Made by a program: the position numbers and the translations under genes. A DNA stretch of 64,000 nucleotides from the NCBI GenBank assembly GCA_944739405.2, contig OX123209.2, positions 9,741,217 to 9,805,216 of the forward strand, given 5' to 3'. Numbering within the stretch: the first letter of the stretch is position 1; every line of letters begins with the position of its first letter. Source of the stretch: Euclidia mi (Eukaryota > Arthropoda > Insecta > Lepidoptera > Erebidae). Positions 51,840-61,505 of this stretch are shown piece after piece. The notes below the pieces were generated by a model, which ran no database searches, was not told the origin of the DNA, and saw only the letters and a program-made list of their open reading frames with translations.

Positions 51840-53795
51840 GCGGCTAGTTCCATTAATACAAGAGCCGCAATGGATATCTTATACAAAAGTGCAGAAAGAA
51901 TAGATAGTGATCTTATTTTAAATCATTCAACTCCACTTGAGATATACAAAATAGTCCGGAAAATGGAAAGTAAAAAATCGACTGGCTGTGATGACATGCC
52001 CATTACAATAATCAAAGAAAACATTGACATATTAGCAGAACCACTTAGCACTTTATTTAATAAATGTTTTGACGAGGGTATTTTTCCGGAACAATTTAAG
52101 GTAGCTAAAATATTGCCGATACACAAAAAAGGTTCAAAAACTGATCCGCATATGTATAGACCCATATCACTGTTGTCTGCTACGTCAAAAATTTTGGAAA
52201 AATTAGTTAAAGATAGGTTATTATCACATCTAAACCGTACCAAAGTGCTCAGTAGTAGACAATTTGGATACCAAAAGTTTGTTGGGACACAAGATGCCAT
52301 TTACACACTCATTGCGGATGTTGTGCGTAGAATGAATAATAAGGAAAAAGTGGCTGGCCTTTTTCTAGACCTAAGTTCAGCTTTTGACACAGTGAACCAT
52401 AAATTACTACTAGAAAAGCTTGAATACTATGGGGTACGGGGTAAGTCTCTAGAACTGCTTACATCATATGTGAAAAATAGGAAAATGTTTGTAGAAATCA
52501 AATCTGTTACTAAAGCACTAAATTCTTCACGTAATAATATATTTACTGAGGACACATACAGGTCAAAAATGTCTCAAATTCATGCTGGTGTTCCCCAAGG
52601 TTCCATATTAGGTCCAATATTCTTCATTACATTTATTAATGACCTTATAAAATATGTAACGCAAACTGTTGGGGACTCGGTTCAGCTGGTAGTTTTTGCT
52701 GACGACACAAATGCTGTAGTATCCGCCGATGACATAAATACTCTAAATATGAATGTAAATAAGACCTTAGAAACTTTTAACAACTGGTTTACTGTAAACA
52801 GCCTTAAAGTAAATACGGGCAAGACAAACGCAATACTATTTCGAACAACTGCCAAGAATACTGAAAGATTATATTGTGAAATGAATGGTGAAAATATTGC
52901 CCAAACCTCGGTAGTTAAGTTTTTAGGAGTGTACATAGATGATAGATTAAACTGGAAGGCAGAATTAACGCATCTAGAAAATTCTATCAGTTCGGCATGC
53001 TATGTACTCCGAAGCCTAAGAAATGAAGTAAGTACTGTACATTTAAAAATGGTATACTTTGCATTAGTAGAATCAAAATTAAGATATAGCATCCTTTTCT
53101 GGGGAGGAAGCTACGACTATAACATTCATAAGGCGTTTGTTGCCCAGAAACGAGCTATTAGAACCATTGTTAGAATACAGCAGCCAGAGTCATGCAAACC
53201 CCATTTCAAAGAACTAAGGATCTTGACTGTTCCTTGCTTATACATCCTAGTACTACTTACTCATTTATCGAAATACGTACATGAACATGAAAGCCAAGAA
53301 GAAAGACAAATGAGGGAAAGTACAAGAAGAAAAGATCTTCTACTCAAATATGTACCGACTCTCGATGTCGTGAAGCATAGCCCTTATTACAAATCGGTTA
53401 AGCTATTTAATAAATTGCCTATGCAAGTAAAAACATTATTATATAAAATGAATTTTCAAAATGAACTCAAACGGTAGTTGTTAAATGAATGCTATTACAC
53501 TATAAATGACATGTAACTTGCACATCTACAATTTAATTATTATTATTACTCTATAGACATTGTGATTAGGACATCAGAATCTATGTATATTAATGGATTA
53601 TTATTTTTGACATTATTTTTCCTATTGACTTTATTTTTCTTTTTGACATTATGACCATTAGTTATTTTATTTTTCCGCTTGTATCCTGTCCTGATTTTAA
53701 TTTTGTTTGTTTAAAATGATAATGTTTAATTTGTTTTTAATGTATGTATATTCACACAATTTGTTAATTGTTTTTGAATGAATAAATGAAATTTT
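51840..53795 (+). mobile_element. non-LTR retrotransposon D, 5'-truncated
   Basis: RT gene with 3' UTR of about 300 bp ending in GAATGAATAAATGAA near 53785. The 5' junction is near 51840, before which no coding homology is seen. It lies inside the 5.1-kb element on the plus strand. Confidence 0.8.
51870..53477 (+). CDS. reverse transcriptase of element D, 535-codon open frame (5'-truncated ORF2)
   Basis: KKSTGCDDMPITIIKENIDI, FKVAKILPIHKKGSKTDPHM, YRPISLLSATSKILEKLVKD, FGYQKFVGTQDAIYTL, AGLFLDLSSAFDTVNHKLLL (Asp), HAGVPQGSILGPIFFITFIN, LVVFADDTNAVVS (DD), LKVNTGKTNAILFR and VKFLGVYIDDRLNWKAEL all occur in one frame, then a C-terminal region with AQKRAIRTIVRIQQP. No stops. Endonuclease and ORF1 are absent. 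The text differs from elements A-C (FADD and IYIDDRLNW style), so it is another family of the Jockey/CR1 group; clade not certain. Confidence 0.93.
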   Translation: MDILYKSAERIDSDLILNHSTPLEIYKIVRKMESKKSTGCDDMPITIIKENIDILAEPLSTLFNKCFDEGIFPEQFKVAKILPIHKKGSKTDPHMYRPISLLSATSKILEKLVKDRLLSHLNRTKVLSSRQFGYQKFVGTQDAIYTLIADVVRRMNNKEKVAGLFLDLSSAFDTVNHKLLLEKLEYYGVRGKSLELLTSYVKNRKMFVEIKSVTKALNSSRNNIFTEDTYRSKMSQIHAGVPQGSILGPIFFITFINDLIKYVTQTVGDSVQLVVFADDTNAVVSADDINTLNMNVNKTLETFNNWFTVNSLKVNTGKTNAILFRTTAKNTERLYCEMNGENIAQTSVVKFLGVYIDDRLNWKAELTHLENSISSACYVLRSLRNEVSTVHLKMVYFALVESKLRYSILFWGGSYDYNIHKAFVAQKRAIRTIVRIQQPESCKPHFKELRILTVPCLYILVLLTHLSKYVHEHESQEERQMRESTRRKDLLLKYVPTLDVVKHSPYYKSVKLFNKLPMQVKTLLYKMNFQNELKR

Positions 53796-54540
53796 GCTTA
53801 CTCCTCGGCTACTGTGAACAAAATTAAAACATAAATTATTCAGTAATTATTTACTCAAATATAAGTCCTATCAAAATAACTAAACCCACTGACATTTAAC
53901 TAAAGATTAATACTGTTCTCATACGTGCGCTATATCTTGTGTTTGAGTATAATATACTTACATTATTTTGTTGGGTGTTTATGCATATTATGAGACAAGT
54001 TCAGAAAGAGAGTAAATACTGTAGGATCTTACGTAATGATAATTGAAATGCGTACCTGAAAAGTTAGAAAGTCAGCCAAATTCAAATTCTCCAGCTTTTC
54101 GTCTATCTCTTCTTTTATAGAAAAGATGACTATAATGCCAAACGCTGACAATTCGGGGTTTGTTTAGCATCTTTCTCTGCTCTATATATTATCCCAAATC
54201 TGAAAAATAGGTGTTGTTTATTGTAACGATCATATAAAATTCGTATTGGGCTCGACAAATAGCAGAAGAAGCTGCAATTGCGGTAATGTTGTGGTGCATC
54301 ATCATTTGAATTCACCTTCGTTACATTACTCTAGTGAAATAAAAACCACTTTAACATGACCAAGTGTGATCATTCATTATTTTTTGCATAAATCACTTAT
54401 TACAGTAAACAATATTTCGGTACTTACCGTATAAATGTAATAAAATTATTTCATGATTTTATATTATAATATTTATTGACATTCAATGACATTCATATAA
54501 TGACATTAATTGTCTTTTTAAAATAGTGCTTGCACATGGC
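53796..54540. other. no gene seen
   Basis: AT-rich interior of the 5.1-kb element, between RT element D and the right inverted end. A 61-codon minus-strand frame at 54130-54315 has no family features. Confidence 0.4.
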
Positions 54541-54776
54541 GCGATGTCGCTACAGCCTCTTTAGTATAAGAATAGTACTTACTGTTTTCAAAAACCGGTG
54601 TCAAGCACTAAACGTTTGACGTAAGCCCAAAGTAAGGGTTTCGTCTACGGTTCGAACGCTCAATACAATTAGCACGATACCATGTTTGACATCAGCCAAA
54701 CTAAAACCAAACGTTCACCAAATACGTTACGTTGTCAACGTTTGAACTTTTGAAAATAGCACGATTAGCCCCCTGG

Positions 54777-55700
54777 ATTCTGTAAACCCAATCTTCTTGT
54801 TCGTCTTGACTTTTATCGACTATTGTACGTAATAGACTATACAAATTCGCATCGTCACGTATATTTTCATTTCGAATAAAATCTTGAGAAAGTAATGGTT
54901 GCCGAACTTAAGCCTGGATTCTGTAAACCCAATCTTCTTGTTCGTCTTGACTTTGTAGGTCTCGTTCATGATGTGGCCTACCATATCCACTTCTATCAGC
55001 TGCATCGTCAGCTTCTGACGAAGATCCATCGACGGAGCTACGGGAGTTAACTGGACTGCGACTGCGTCGGGCGGTTGGTGACGATGAATGTTGGGAGACA
55101 ATATTTTGACGAGTTGCAGAAGTGGGACGGCGATGGGTACCTTCTGATGAACACCCAGCAACGGGGCTGCTGGGGATCATTGGGCTGCAACTGCTTCGGG
55201 CGGTTGGTGCCGATGAATGTTGGGAGACAATATTTTGACGAGTTGCAGAAGTGGGACGGCGATGGGTACTTTCTGATGAACACCCAGCGACGGGGCTGCT
55301 GGGGATCATTGGACTGCAGCTGCGTCGGGCGGTTGGTGACGATAATAGTTGGGAGAAAATATTTCGACAAGTCACAGAAGTGCCAATGCTGGGGCTGCGC
55401 CGAATCACTGGTCTATGTCATTGTAACTTATATCAGATTTCGACGAATTTGGTATAAAGTCCGGTTCAGCTACACTACCATCATTGTCATATTCAAGCGG
55501 CTCTTAACTTCCAACGCATAAGCGGACACGATTTTCTAAGACCATATGTTGACCTGACCAATTTTCCGTTTCGTCCACACTACCGTCCTCATCCGAAGTC
55601 GAGGACCTTTCTTCTTCGCAGTCACTCCTTTCTAAAAGTTTCCGCAACTGCTCGTCCGTGTACTTTTGACGACGACTCAATATAAATAAAAAAATAACAA
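54777..55700 (-). pseudogene. piggyBac-type transposase, N-terminal part with tandem repeats
   Basis: Minus strand starts in an acidic segment (SRRQKYTDEQLRKLLERSDC then EEERSSTSDEDGSVDETENW), typical for piggyBac N-termini. It continues in another frame to a Ser/Arg/Pro-rich linker made of 43-residue repeats (55060-55410), and ends in DEQEDWVYRIQ and LLSQDFIRNENIRDDANLYS, which joins the core at 49605. A stop TGA lies near 55413 and a frame change near 55510. The 141-bp duplication repeats the DEQEDWVYRIQ...LYSLFRTIVD stretch. Confidence 0.82.
55071..55410. repeat. 129-bp tandem repeats (about 2.6 copies) coding for 43-aa repeats
   Basis: GCGGTTGGTG recurs at 55071, 55200 and 55329, exactly 129 bp apart. 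Copies are over 90 percent alike and in frame in the piggyBac linker (SCSPMIPSSPVAGCSSE on the minus strand). Overlapping frames on both strands also stay open, but they are shadows. Confidence 0.93.
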
Positions 55701-55927
55701 CAACTATAACCTTGACCAAATACAACAGAAGTTCTAACCGACAAACAAAAACCAAAAACTATACATGATTTTGATTGATGTCTGACATTGACACTACAGA
55801 CAGTGACATTTGAAGTATTGCCAGAGTGCAAAAATACATCGAAGGTAGTTGTATAAATAGTTTTAGGATATGTTAACATTTTAATTTAAAAAAAAAACAA
55901 TTAAAATAACAAAAGAATAATCGGAAA

Positions 55928-56035
55928 AAAATAACAGCCCATATCATGGGCTGTGGGACTTATACAACCAGCAGTAAAAATTTAGTCCTTATGAGTCCAC
56001 AGCCCGTATATGGCCTGTAATAAAAAAAATAAACG
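55928..56035. repeat. short foldback around CAGCCCATATCATGGGCTG
   Basis: AACAGCCCATATCATGGGCT at 55933-55952 and the complement of ACAGGCCATATACGGGCTGT at 56001-56020 form an imperfect inverted repeat with arms of about 31 bp. The left arm is itself nearly palindromic. Lies upstream of the piggyBac gene start, where a transposon end would be expected. Confidence 0.6.
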
Positions 56036-56142
56036 GTTGTTATTTTTTTTTTATTTATTCATCAAATATCTCTTGAGACCTAAACTGACACAAATATCAC
56101 AAAAACCTACTTAGACTTGGGGGCCATAACTTTTGATTTGGC

Positions 56143-56406
56143 TTAGACTGTGAAACTGTGTGAAAAAAAATCGTTACATTCACGATGTGATATGGTCTGG
56201 TTATTATACTTATTACATATTTCCTTAAACGACTCTTGTTTATTTTTTGTCTGTCTTCCTGATTTAGTAGTAACATTATTACTTATACTTGCATCACTTG
56301 AACATTATGGAACTGCAGGACAAGGTATTTTGTCTGACATAATATGTTCATTTTCTTTTTCCATTAGCTCCATTATAAATCAAAATATAAATTGAGATTC
56401 ACTCAT
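56143..56406 (-). pseudogene. unrecognised short ORF with two in-frame stops
   Basis: 88 codons on one frame from MSESQFIF, a TGA, then FIMELMEKENEHIMSDKIPC, a TAA, then SISNNVTTKSGRQTKNKQES and FKEICNKYNNQTISHRECND up to a stop. The frame is consistent through both stops, which suggests a decayed real gene or exon rather than chance. Charged, no known domain. Could belong with the Cys-rich frame at 57039-57416 on the same strand. Confidence 0.3.
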
Positions 56407-56720
56407 TTTGTCCGATTACAATTACGTGATTAACACCACCAGGAAAATTACAGCTTGAAACGAAAAGTATACGTGTATGCAGCACCGAATGTTTGAACAA
56501 ATAAATGTACAATCAATTATACCACCGTCTTCTTTAAAAATTGTTTATGAAGATATATGAAAAATTAAGGGTATCTCAAGAAAATTGTGTGATTGATTGA
56601 CTAACAAGTTATAGAAAATAAATGGCGATAGTGTATTACGTGTTAAAAAATACAGCTATAACACACTTATTTTACGTTTATTTTTTACTGTGAATAACCT
56701 GTAACAAATCCAAAATAGAC

Positions 56721-56841
56721 ATGGACCCATATGAGAGATACAAACGAACGATGGCAGGAGCATCAAGTGAAAGCGAAATATTAGAAAAAAATCGTGAATC
56801 CATGCGAGACATAAATCAAATAATTCAAAATAAATTAAAAA
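56721..56841 (+). CDS. candidate coding exon with strong splice donor, family unknown
   Basis: ATG at 56721 opens 40 codons (MDPYERYKRTMAGASSESEI, then LEKNRESMRDINQIIQNKLK) and meets AAA|GTAAGT at 56841/56842, a near-ideal donor site. Unspliced, it stops four codons later. The text is highly charged and helical with no known domain. No acceptor or second exon is recognised. It may be the first exon of an unknown element whose other genes run on the opposite strand, or a host exon; both are inferences. Confidence 0.35.
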
Positions 56842-57038
56842 GTAAGTTATAAACTAATTGTTGTGTAAGTTTATTGAGGTAATTAATAGCTGTAGTAGTA
56901 GGTATGTATTTAACTATATAAAAACATTGCGTTTTTTGGCAAATTGATTTTTCCAAAATTAAAATAGCCTAATTTACTCACTATAATATTAGCTATCCCC
57001 CAGTGCAAGTTCCGTTAAACAAACCAAACCCCGTGAAA

Positions 57039-57416
57039 TTAGTCAAGTATGTAAAAATCGACTCCCGGACTCGAATTTTCTCCAACACTATTTCTGACCG
57101 ATATAGATGATCTATTTTGCAAGCTTTGTGAAAGAATATGCCGCATACGTGCCCTAATATGATTTTTTACACTAACAGAATGATTGTAATCATTGTTCCA
57201 ATTGGTTATTAAACATTTTAATTCAATAACATTTTCAGTTTTAAGTTGTGATGTGACTGTGATATTTGCATGACATTGTTTACAATACCCGTTACAAGTA
57301 ACTTCAAAATCATTCTTGGCAAAATTGCCTTTAAAACACCATATGCAGCATAATTTTAGTGCATTCCATAGTAGTCCTTGTATGACATTGGTCCACCTAT
57401 TTATTTGGAGCTTAAG
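57039..57416 (-). CDS. unrecognised Cys-rich ORF (125 codons between stops)
   Basis: No early Met, so open by frame only. Text includes NRWTNVIQGLLWNALKLCCI, WCFKGNFAKND, then CNGYCKQCHANITVTSQLKT and HIRARMRHILSQSLQNRSSI. The Cys pattern (CC..C, C..YC..C) suggests zinc binding. Upstream of a TGA at 57417-57419 the same frame continues (RRNSKTGCKQQK), so the gene is longer and has a stop. I do not recognise the family; a transposon-type DNA-binding protein is my best guess. Confidence 0.4.
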   Translation of the reverse strand, partial: LKLQINRWTNVIQGLLWNALKLCCIWCFKGNFAKNDFEVTCNGYCKQCHANITVTSQLKTENVIELKCLITNWNNDYNHSVSVKNHIRARMRHILSQSLQNRSSISVRNSVGENSSPGVDFYILD

Positions 57417-57419
57417 TCA

Positions 57420-57789
57420 CTTCTGCTGTTTACAACCCGTTTTACTATTACGACGATAATTATATTATTTTGGCTTGATTTCTTCCCAAGTTATTTTATC
57501 TATGCATAAAATGTGTATTATACTATTAGGAGGACTATTATCTTTCAAAGAATTCTAAGAACAGTCCTGTTTTTATGGTTTTATGACTTAATGTAGTCTT
57601 AACTAATATATTGTGATTAATACAACACTAATACCATAGATTACACTAATCTGAGTACATGATTGGATTCTAACCTAAAATACTTAATTACATCTAAAGA
57701 TTTTACACTATGCTTATCACTATCATGTATGGCAAGATTACATAGGTTAACATAATTGGTTATAATGATACTTACTAACAAGGTCTTAA
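57420..57789. other. no gene seen
   Basis: AT-rich, many stops in all frames. Separates the Cys-rich frame from the viral nucleoprotein relic. Confidence 0.4.
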
Positions 57790-58665
57790 ATCTACTTATA
57801 ATATGGCGTAAAATGTGGTTTTTGCAAATTAAATAGAAACTAATGCACTTAACTGATAGTCAGAATGATACCGAGTAAATTTTCTCAAGCATATTTTTGG
57901 CCTTATTGGCAGAATTTTCCAGACAGCAGTGAAATCAGTGTCCATGGACAAAATTCCAAATTTCTTGGCCCACCTCACTCTCTCCACATCATTAAACATA
58001 GGTGAGTTGAAAGTATTTTCCTGGTATGGTTTGGTTTCCATAGCGCTTTGCTAGCTGGTCGTTTTCTGCCAATCTGGGTTTCTCTGGTTGATAGTTTCTG
58101 AAATCAACATGTTGCAGTAGAAGAAGCAGTTAAGAATCATCTGACTCCGACCTATCGTTTGTGGCAACATACAAGCCAGAGATGGCTGTCTTGCCACTCC
58201 TGGGAATTCGGGATCATCTAGTAGAGCTTTTATCTGTTCTAAGCTCACTGATGCCGGCATATCAGGCACTCTGTACATGGTCCCAGCTACTATCTCAGGG
58301 AAGCTTATTGCATTCCTAGCTAGAGTTACTGTCTGGGTCTTCCCCCCTGCTCGTGGTTTGATGTTAAGAGATTTGACTAGATTCTCTAGTTTTACCTTAA
58401 CCGCTGGTGACTTCACCGAGTCTTTAATCCTGTTCACATTATTACCTCTTATCATAAACATTATCACCAGGAAGAATAAATCACCTAGTTCCAAGCTTAT
58501 TGACAATCATTTGACGTCGAAGCCGGAATACCCAAAGGTACTCTGCATCCATTCTTTAATATCTCCTAAAGTTGAGAACACTGTAGTCAGTTCATTATAG
58601 ATCCTTGTTCTGGATTGTCTGTTTCATAATTTGTAGAATTTGTGCCAGAAGAAGAACAGCTCATA
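57790..58665 (-). pseudogene. endogenous viral element: phenuivirus-like (bunyaviral) nucleoprotein relic
   Basis: One minus-strand frame runs from about 58611 to 57829 with only two internal stops (TGA near 58505, TAG at 58048-58050). Its order of features matches the nucleoprotein of phlebo-like viruses: an N-terminal arm, the segment IKEWMQSTFGYSGFD, a helix ending MIRGNNVNRIKDS, then TVTLARNAISFPEIVAG, a Pro-rich PDMPASV stretch, RQPSLACMLP and a C-terminal KKFGILSM followed by a late frameshift. Length (about 240-260 codons) fits the family. The original protein coats viral RNA in the cytoplasm. A frameshift near 58590 hides the start. Breaks show the copy is not a working gene. Family assignment rests on motif order I recognise, not on a search. 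Confidence 0.8.
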
Positions 58666-59224
58666 GATTCAGTGACAATAGGGAGTGTTTTTTTTTAGAG
58701 TAGATTCACCGTTGCACATGACATGTCCAAAGAAATAAAATTAATTAGTTTTTATTTTCATTTCAATACCCTTTTTGTCATTTTGTGTCAAGCTGATTGA
58801 ACACTATTATTGACAGTATGCAAAATAGGTGGTATTACGCCATTACAAAAGTCGTCTTTGAATTGTAAATAAACATCTTTCTGTACCTCTAACGGCACCT
58901 TCGGTCTCGGACCCCTTTTTGAGTTAGTGTTGATTATCAAATTGCTAAAAAATAGCAATTAGTAAATTAATTTAAAACGACGGTAAGCCATTTTGCTGCC
59001 AATAAAATATACAATCCATATAATACATTTAAATCCAGACACATTTGATGACCCTTGCTATTAGATTATAATAATGCTTTATGTTATTTGATTGAAGATA
59101 CTGTTTCTCTCACTATTTCATCGGAGGCACGTGCTTTTGCTCAGAGGAACCGGTTTACTGATAACAAATAAAAATACCTACCTACTTATTTTCTCCTCTT
59201 GAGCTACAAATTAGTTTTTAGTAG
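58666..59224. other. no gene seen
   Basis: AT-rich stretch between the viral relic and the BEL 2 5' LTR. No reading frame or repeat boundary was identified. Confidence 0.4.
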
Positions 59225-59730
59225 TGGTAGCGCCATCTACCTTCCTATATATAACTAATCGCATCAAGATCAATCCTTCCACGTCTAGTGCGAGCGATAC
59301 CATATTTCCGTCCCGCTCTATCCCACTCCCTGGAAGGGCACTGCCTTCCGCCTGATTCGTCGCCGCGATCGTGAACGCGACGGACAGTCTAGAACATTCT
59401 GCTCGCTAAGAACGCCGTCTCGATACCGCTCCGCGCCGCGCCACTGTATGTGATTTTGCCGCTTCCACCAAGGAAAACCCGCTCGTGAGTGAAGTGAAAA
59501 CAAGCAGCTACATCACGAAAACACCAGGAGGAAAAGAAACGAAGAAGGCTGTATAAGGTAAGTGCCTTCCATCCTGAAAGTATCCTATACCCACTCAATC
59601 ACCTCCTCCCGTATCCATCTCCTCTTCCCTTATTCCTTTCTAGGCGGCGAAGAACCGCTATCCTCTGAATACAGTCCATTTCCTTCTCCAAGTCGCCTAC
59701 CCTAATCGGTTTCGGTGTAACGCCAAACCA
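59225..59730 (+). repeat. BEL 2 5' LTR
   Basis: About 506 bp from TGGTAGCGCC to the AACCA before the primer site. The 5' portion is GC-rich; the minus-strand frames here are repeated in the 3' LTR and are not genes. The 3' border is placed by the primer-binding site. Confidence 0.85.
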
Positions 59731-59736
59731 TTTTTT

Positions 59737-59755
59737 TGGTCCTTCGAGCCGGATT
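59737..59755 (+). other. primer-binding site, tRNA-Tyr
   Basis: TGGTCCTTCGAGCCGGATT is complementary to the 3' end with CCA of insect tRNA-Tyr, from my knowledge of that tRNA, and is a usual site in BEL/Pao elements. Confidence 0.78.
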
Positions 59756-60063
59756 CATTTACGTTTTATACGTTATACCGCTATACCTAGGCAGTTATAG
59801 CACCTAGCTATACTCCTAATATATTCATATAACCGTCACATGGTTATTTCCGCCCGCATCAGTAGGTAAACTTTTATGTAGCTACCTACTTATTAAATTA
59901 TTAATTCTGGAAATATCATAGTTGTCTTATAAATCTCATATTTCAAGCAACTTTTATTTCCTCAGCTCTAAAGTGTTGCCTAATTAGCCTACTTAGGTAA
60001 AATAATAGATACATTAGATATTCTTATTTTGTTTCGGTCTCATTAGCTTATACTTACGTAAGC

Positions 60064-61492
60064 ATGTCACAACAAAAGAAGTCACGCGTGTCGGAAGACA
60101 AAGAGATGACAATCTTAGAAGCGAAACGCAATATTTTATTTGAGCGCATCCAAAACATATATGAATGCTCAAAAACCGCATCTATGTCTGACGGTAATAG
60201 CGAAGCATTTCTCAGTTATTGTATAACAGTAGATAGTATTCGAACAGATTTTCATAAGTTGTTAGACGATTATAACGCAAGATTACTTTTTATCAATCCT
60301 GATGAAAAACCGAACTATCAGGCGTATACCTCATTCGAAGATCTTTATTGTATTATTAAGCGTATACAATCGCAATTGGAGGGTAAATGTTCGGCAGAGC
60401 CCGTTGCCCGCAAACCGAGATTACCGCGAAATATACGAAATTGGCCGTTATTCTATGCAAGTTTTAAGTCTACAGTGCACGATAATGGTTCTCTGACAGA
60501 TGCTGACAGGTTGTACTATTTAATAGGTAAACTGTCACCGAAGGCCCAGTCCGTATTTGCAGGTGTCACACCCAGTGCTGAGAATTATCAGGTCATATTT
60601 CAGTCACTACTTGACAGATATCAAGACACGCGCGTTCTAGCGTCTACGTACTTTGACCAAGCTTTAAATCTCAAACTGTCCAGCAACGCGTCTGTCTCGA
60701 ATTTCCAGCTGTTTATTGATAACTTCGTAACCGCGGTTAGTTCTCTTAGGAATATAGTATATCCGTGAACATGGCGCTTGCAACAGTGCCGAAATATCGG
60801 CTACTCAAAACAAAGGTACGTGGTATATATCCCGTAGAAACAGTAAAAAGTAATCTCTTAGGAATTTAAAATTAGAAGATCTTTCCGACTTTATGTTGCT
60901 TCAACTCGCTTTAAAAAAGTTTGACACTGATACAATTCGCGCATTCGAGATGACGGAACGCAATAATAAAATACCTACACTAGATAGTTTTATTTCGTTC
61001 ATCAAAGATCAGTGTCGAATATTTCATAATACGCAGTCTGGTTCACCTGGCCCGTCTAACACTAACAACAACAAACAAAGGTTGAATAAATCGCGAAATA
61101 GTAATAATAACTCAGTCCCTAATCCACAATCTTACGTAACATGTTCGGAATCTAATAGTAATAATTCACAGAAGTGTCTGTGCAGTAATATAGTGCACGA
61201 CCATTACTATAAGTGTCCCACCTTTAATGATTTAAATCCAATTGCTCGTTTTAAAAGCGTAAAGGATAACAAAGCTTGCATTAATTGCTTAAGCATAAAA
61301 CATAAAACGAGTAATTGTTCCAGTAGAACGAGATGTCGCACGTGTAAACAAAAACATCATACACTGTTACATTTGGATAAAAATAACCGGTTGTCAAGCC
61401 AAGCCGCTAACCTTGACACACTTGCGCCGCAGGTGCAGCAGACCATGGTAGCTGCGCCTGCAGACCACGGTAGCTGCGCCTTCCGCGTCTGA
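60064..61492 (+). pseudogene. BEL 2 gag with zinc knuckles, frameshifted
   Basis: Starts MSQQKKSRVSEDKEMTILEA (60064). The DUF1759-type core has RLPRNIRNWPLFYASFKSTV, DADRLYYLIGKLSPKAQSVF and YQVIFQSLLDRYQDTRVLAS, ending at a stop at 60768. A later frame (60893-61492) resumes with MLLQLALKKFDTDTIRAFEM and carries knuckles CINCLSIKHKTSNC and CRTCKQKHHTLLH. About one frameshift and a small loss lie between them. Forms the particle in intact relatives. Confidence 0.86.
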
Positions 61493-61505
61493 GGGCGAAG
61501 TATCG

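Larger units (their letters stand above)
49679..54771. mobile_element. 5.1-kb element with inverted ends GGGC(T)RATCGTGCTA and 5-bp TSD, class unknown
   Basis: Left end GGGCGATCGTGCTA, right end complement of GGGCTAATCGTGCTA; CCTGG flanks both sides (49674-49678, 54772-54776). Diverged inverted homology with repeated AACGT/CAAACC-type words runs about 100-250 bp inward, and ATCGTGCTAATT recurs subterminally at both sides. It carries a retroposon RT gene (51870-53477) and a palindrome, probably passengers. No transposase was recognised. It splits the piggyBac gene. Confidence 0.7.

Noticed and set aside
49575..54917. 104-bp repeats as a giant target-site duplication of the 5.1-kb element
   Set aside because: A further 37-bp segment is also duplicated next to it, showing an older 141-bp tandem duplication; the true TSD is CCTGG.
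55071..55410. Plus-strand ORF of repeated GRRWVLSDEH-type peptide as a gene
   Set aside because: It is the opposite strand of the in-frame piggyBac linker repeats; codon frame and family homology favour the minus strand.
59318..59598. Minus-strand ORFs repeated at 63713-63993
   Set aside because: Both lie in the two LTRs of BEL 2; conservation is explained by LTR identity.
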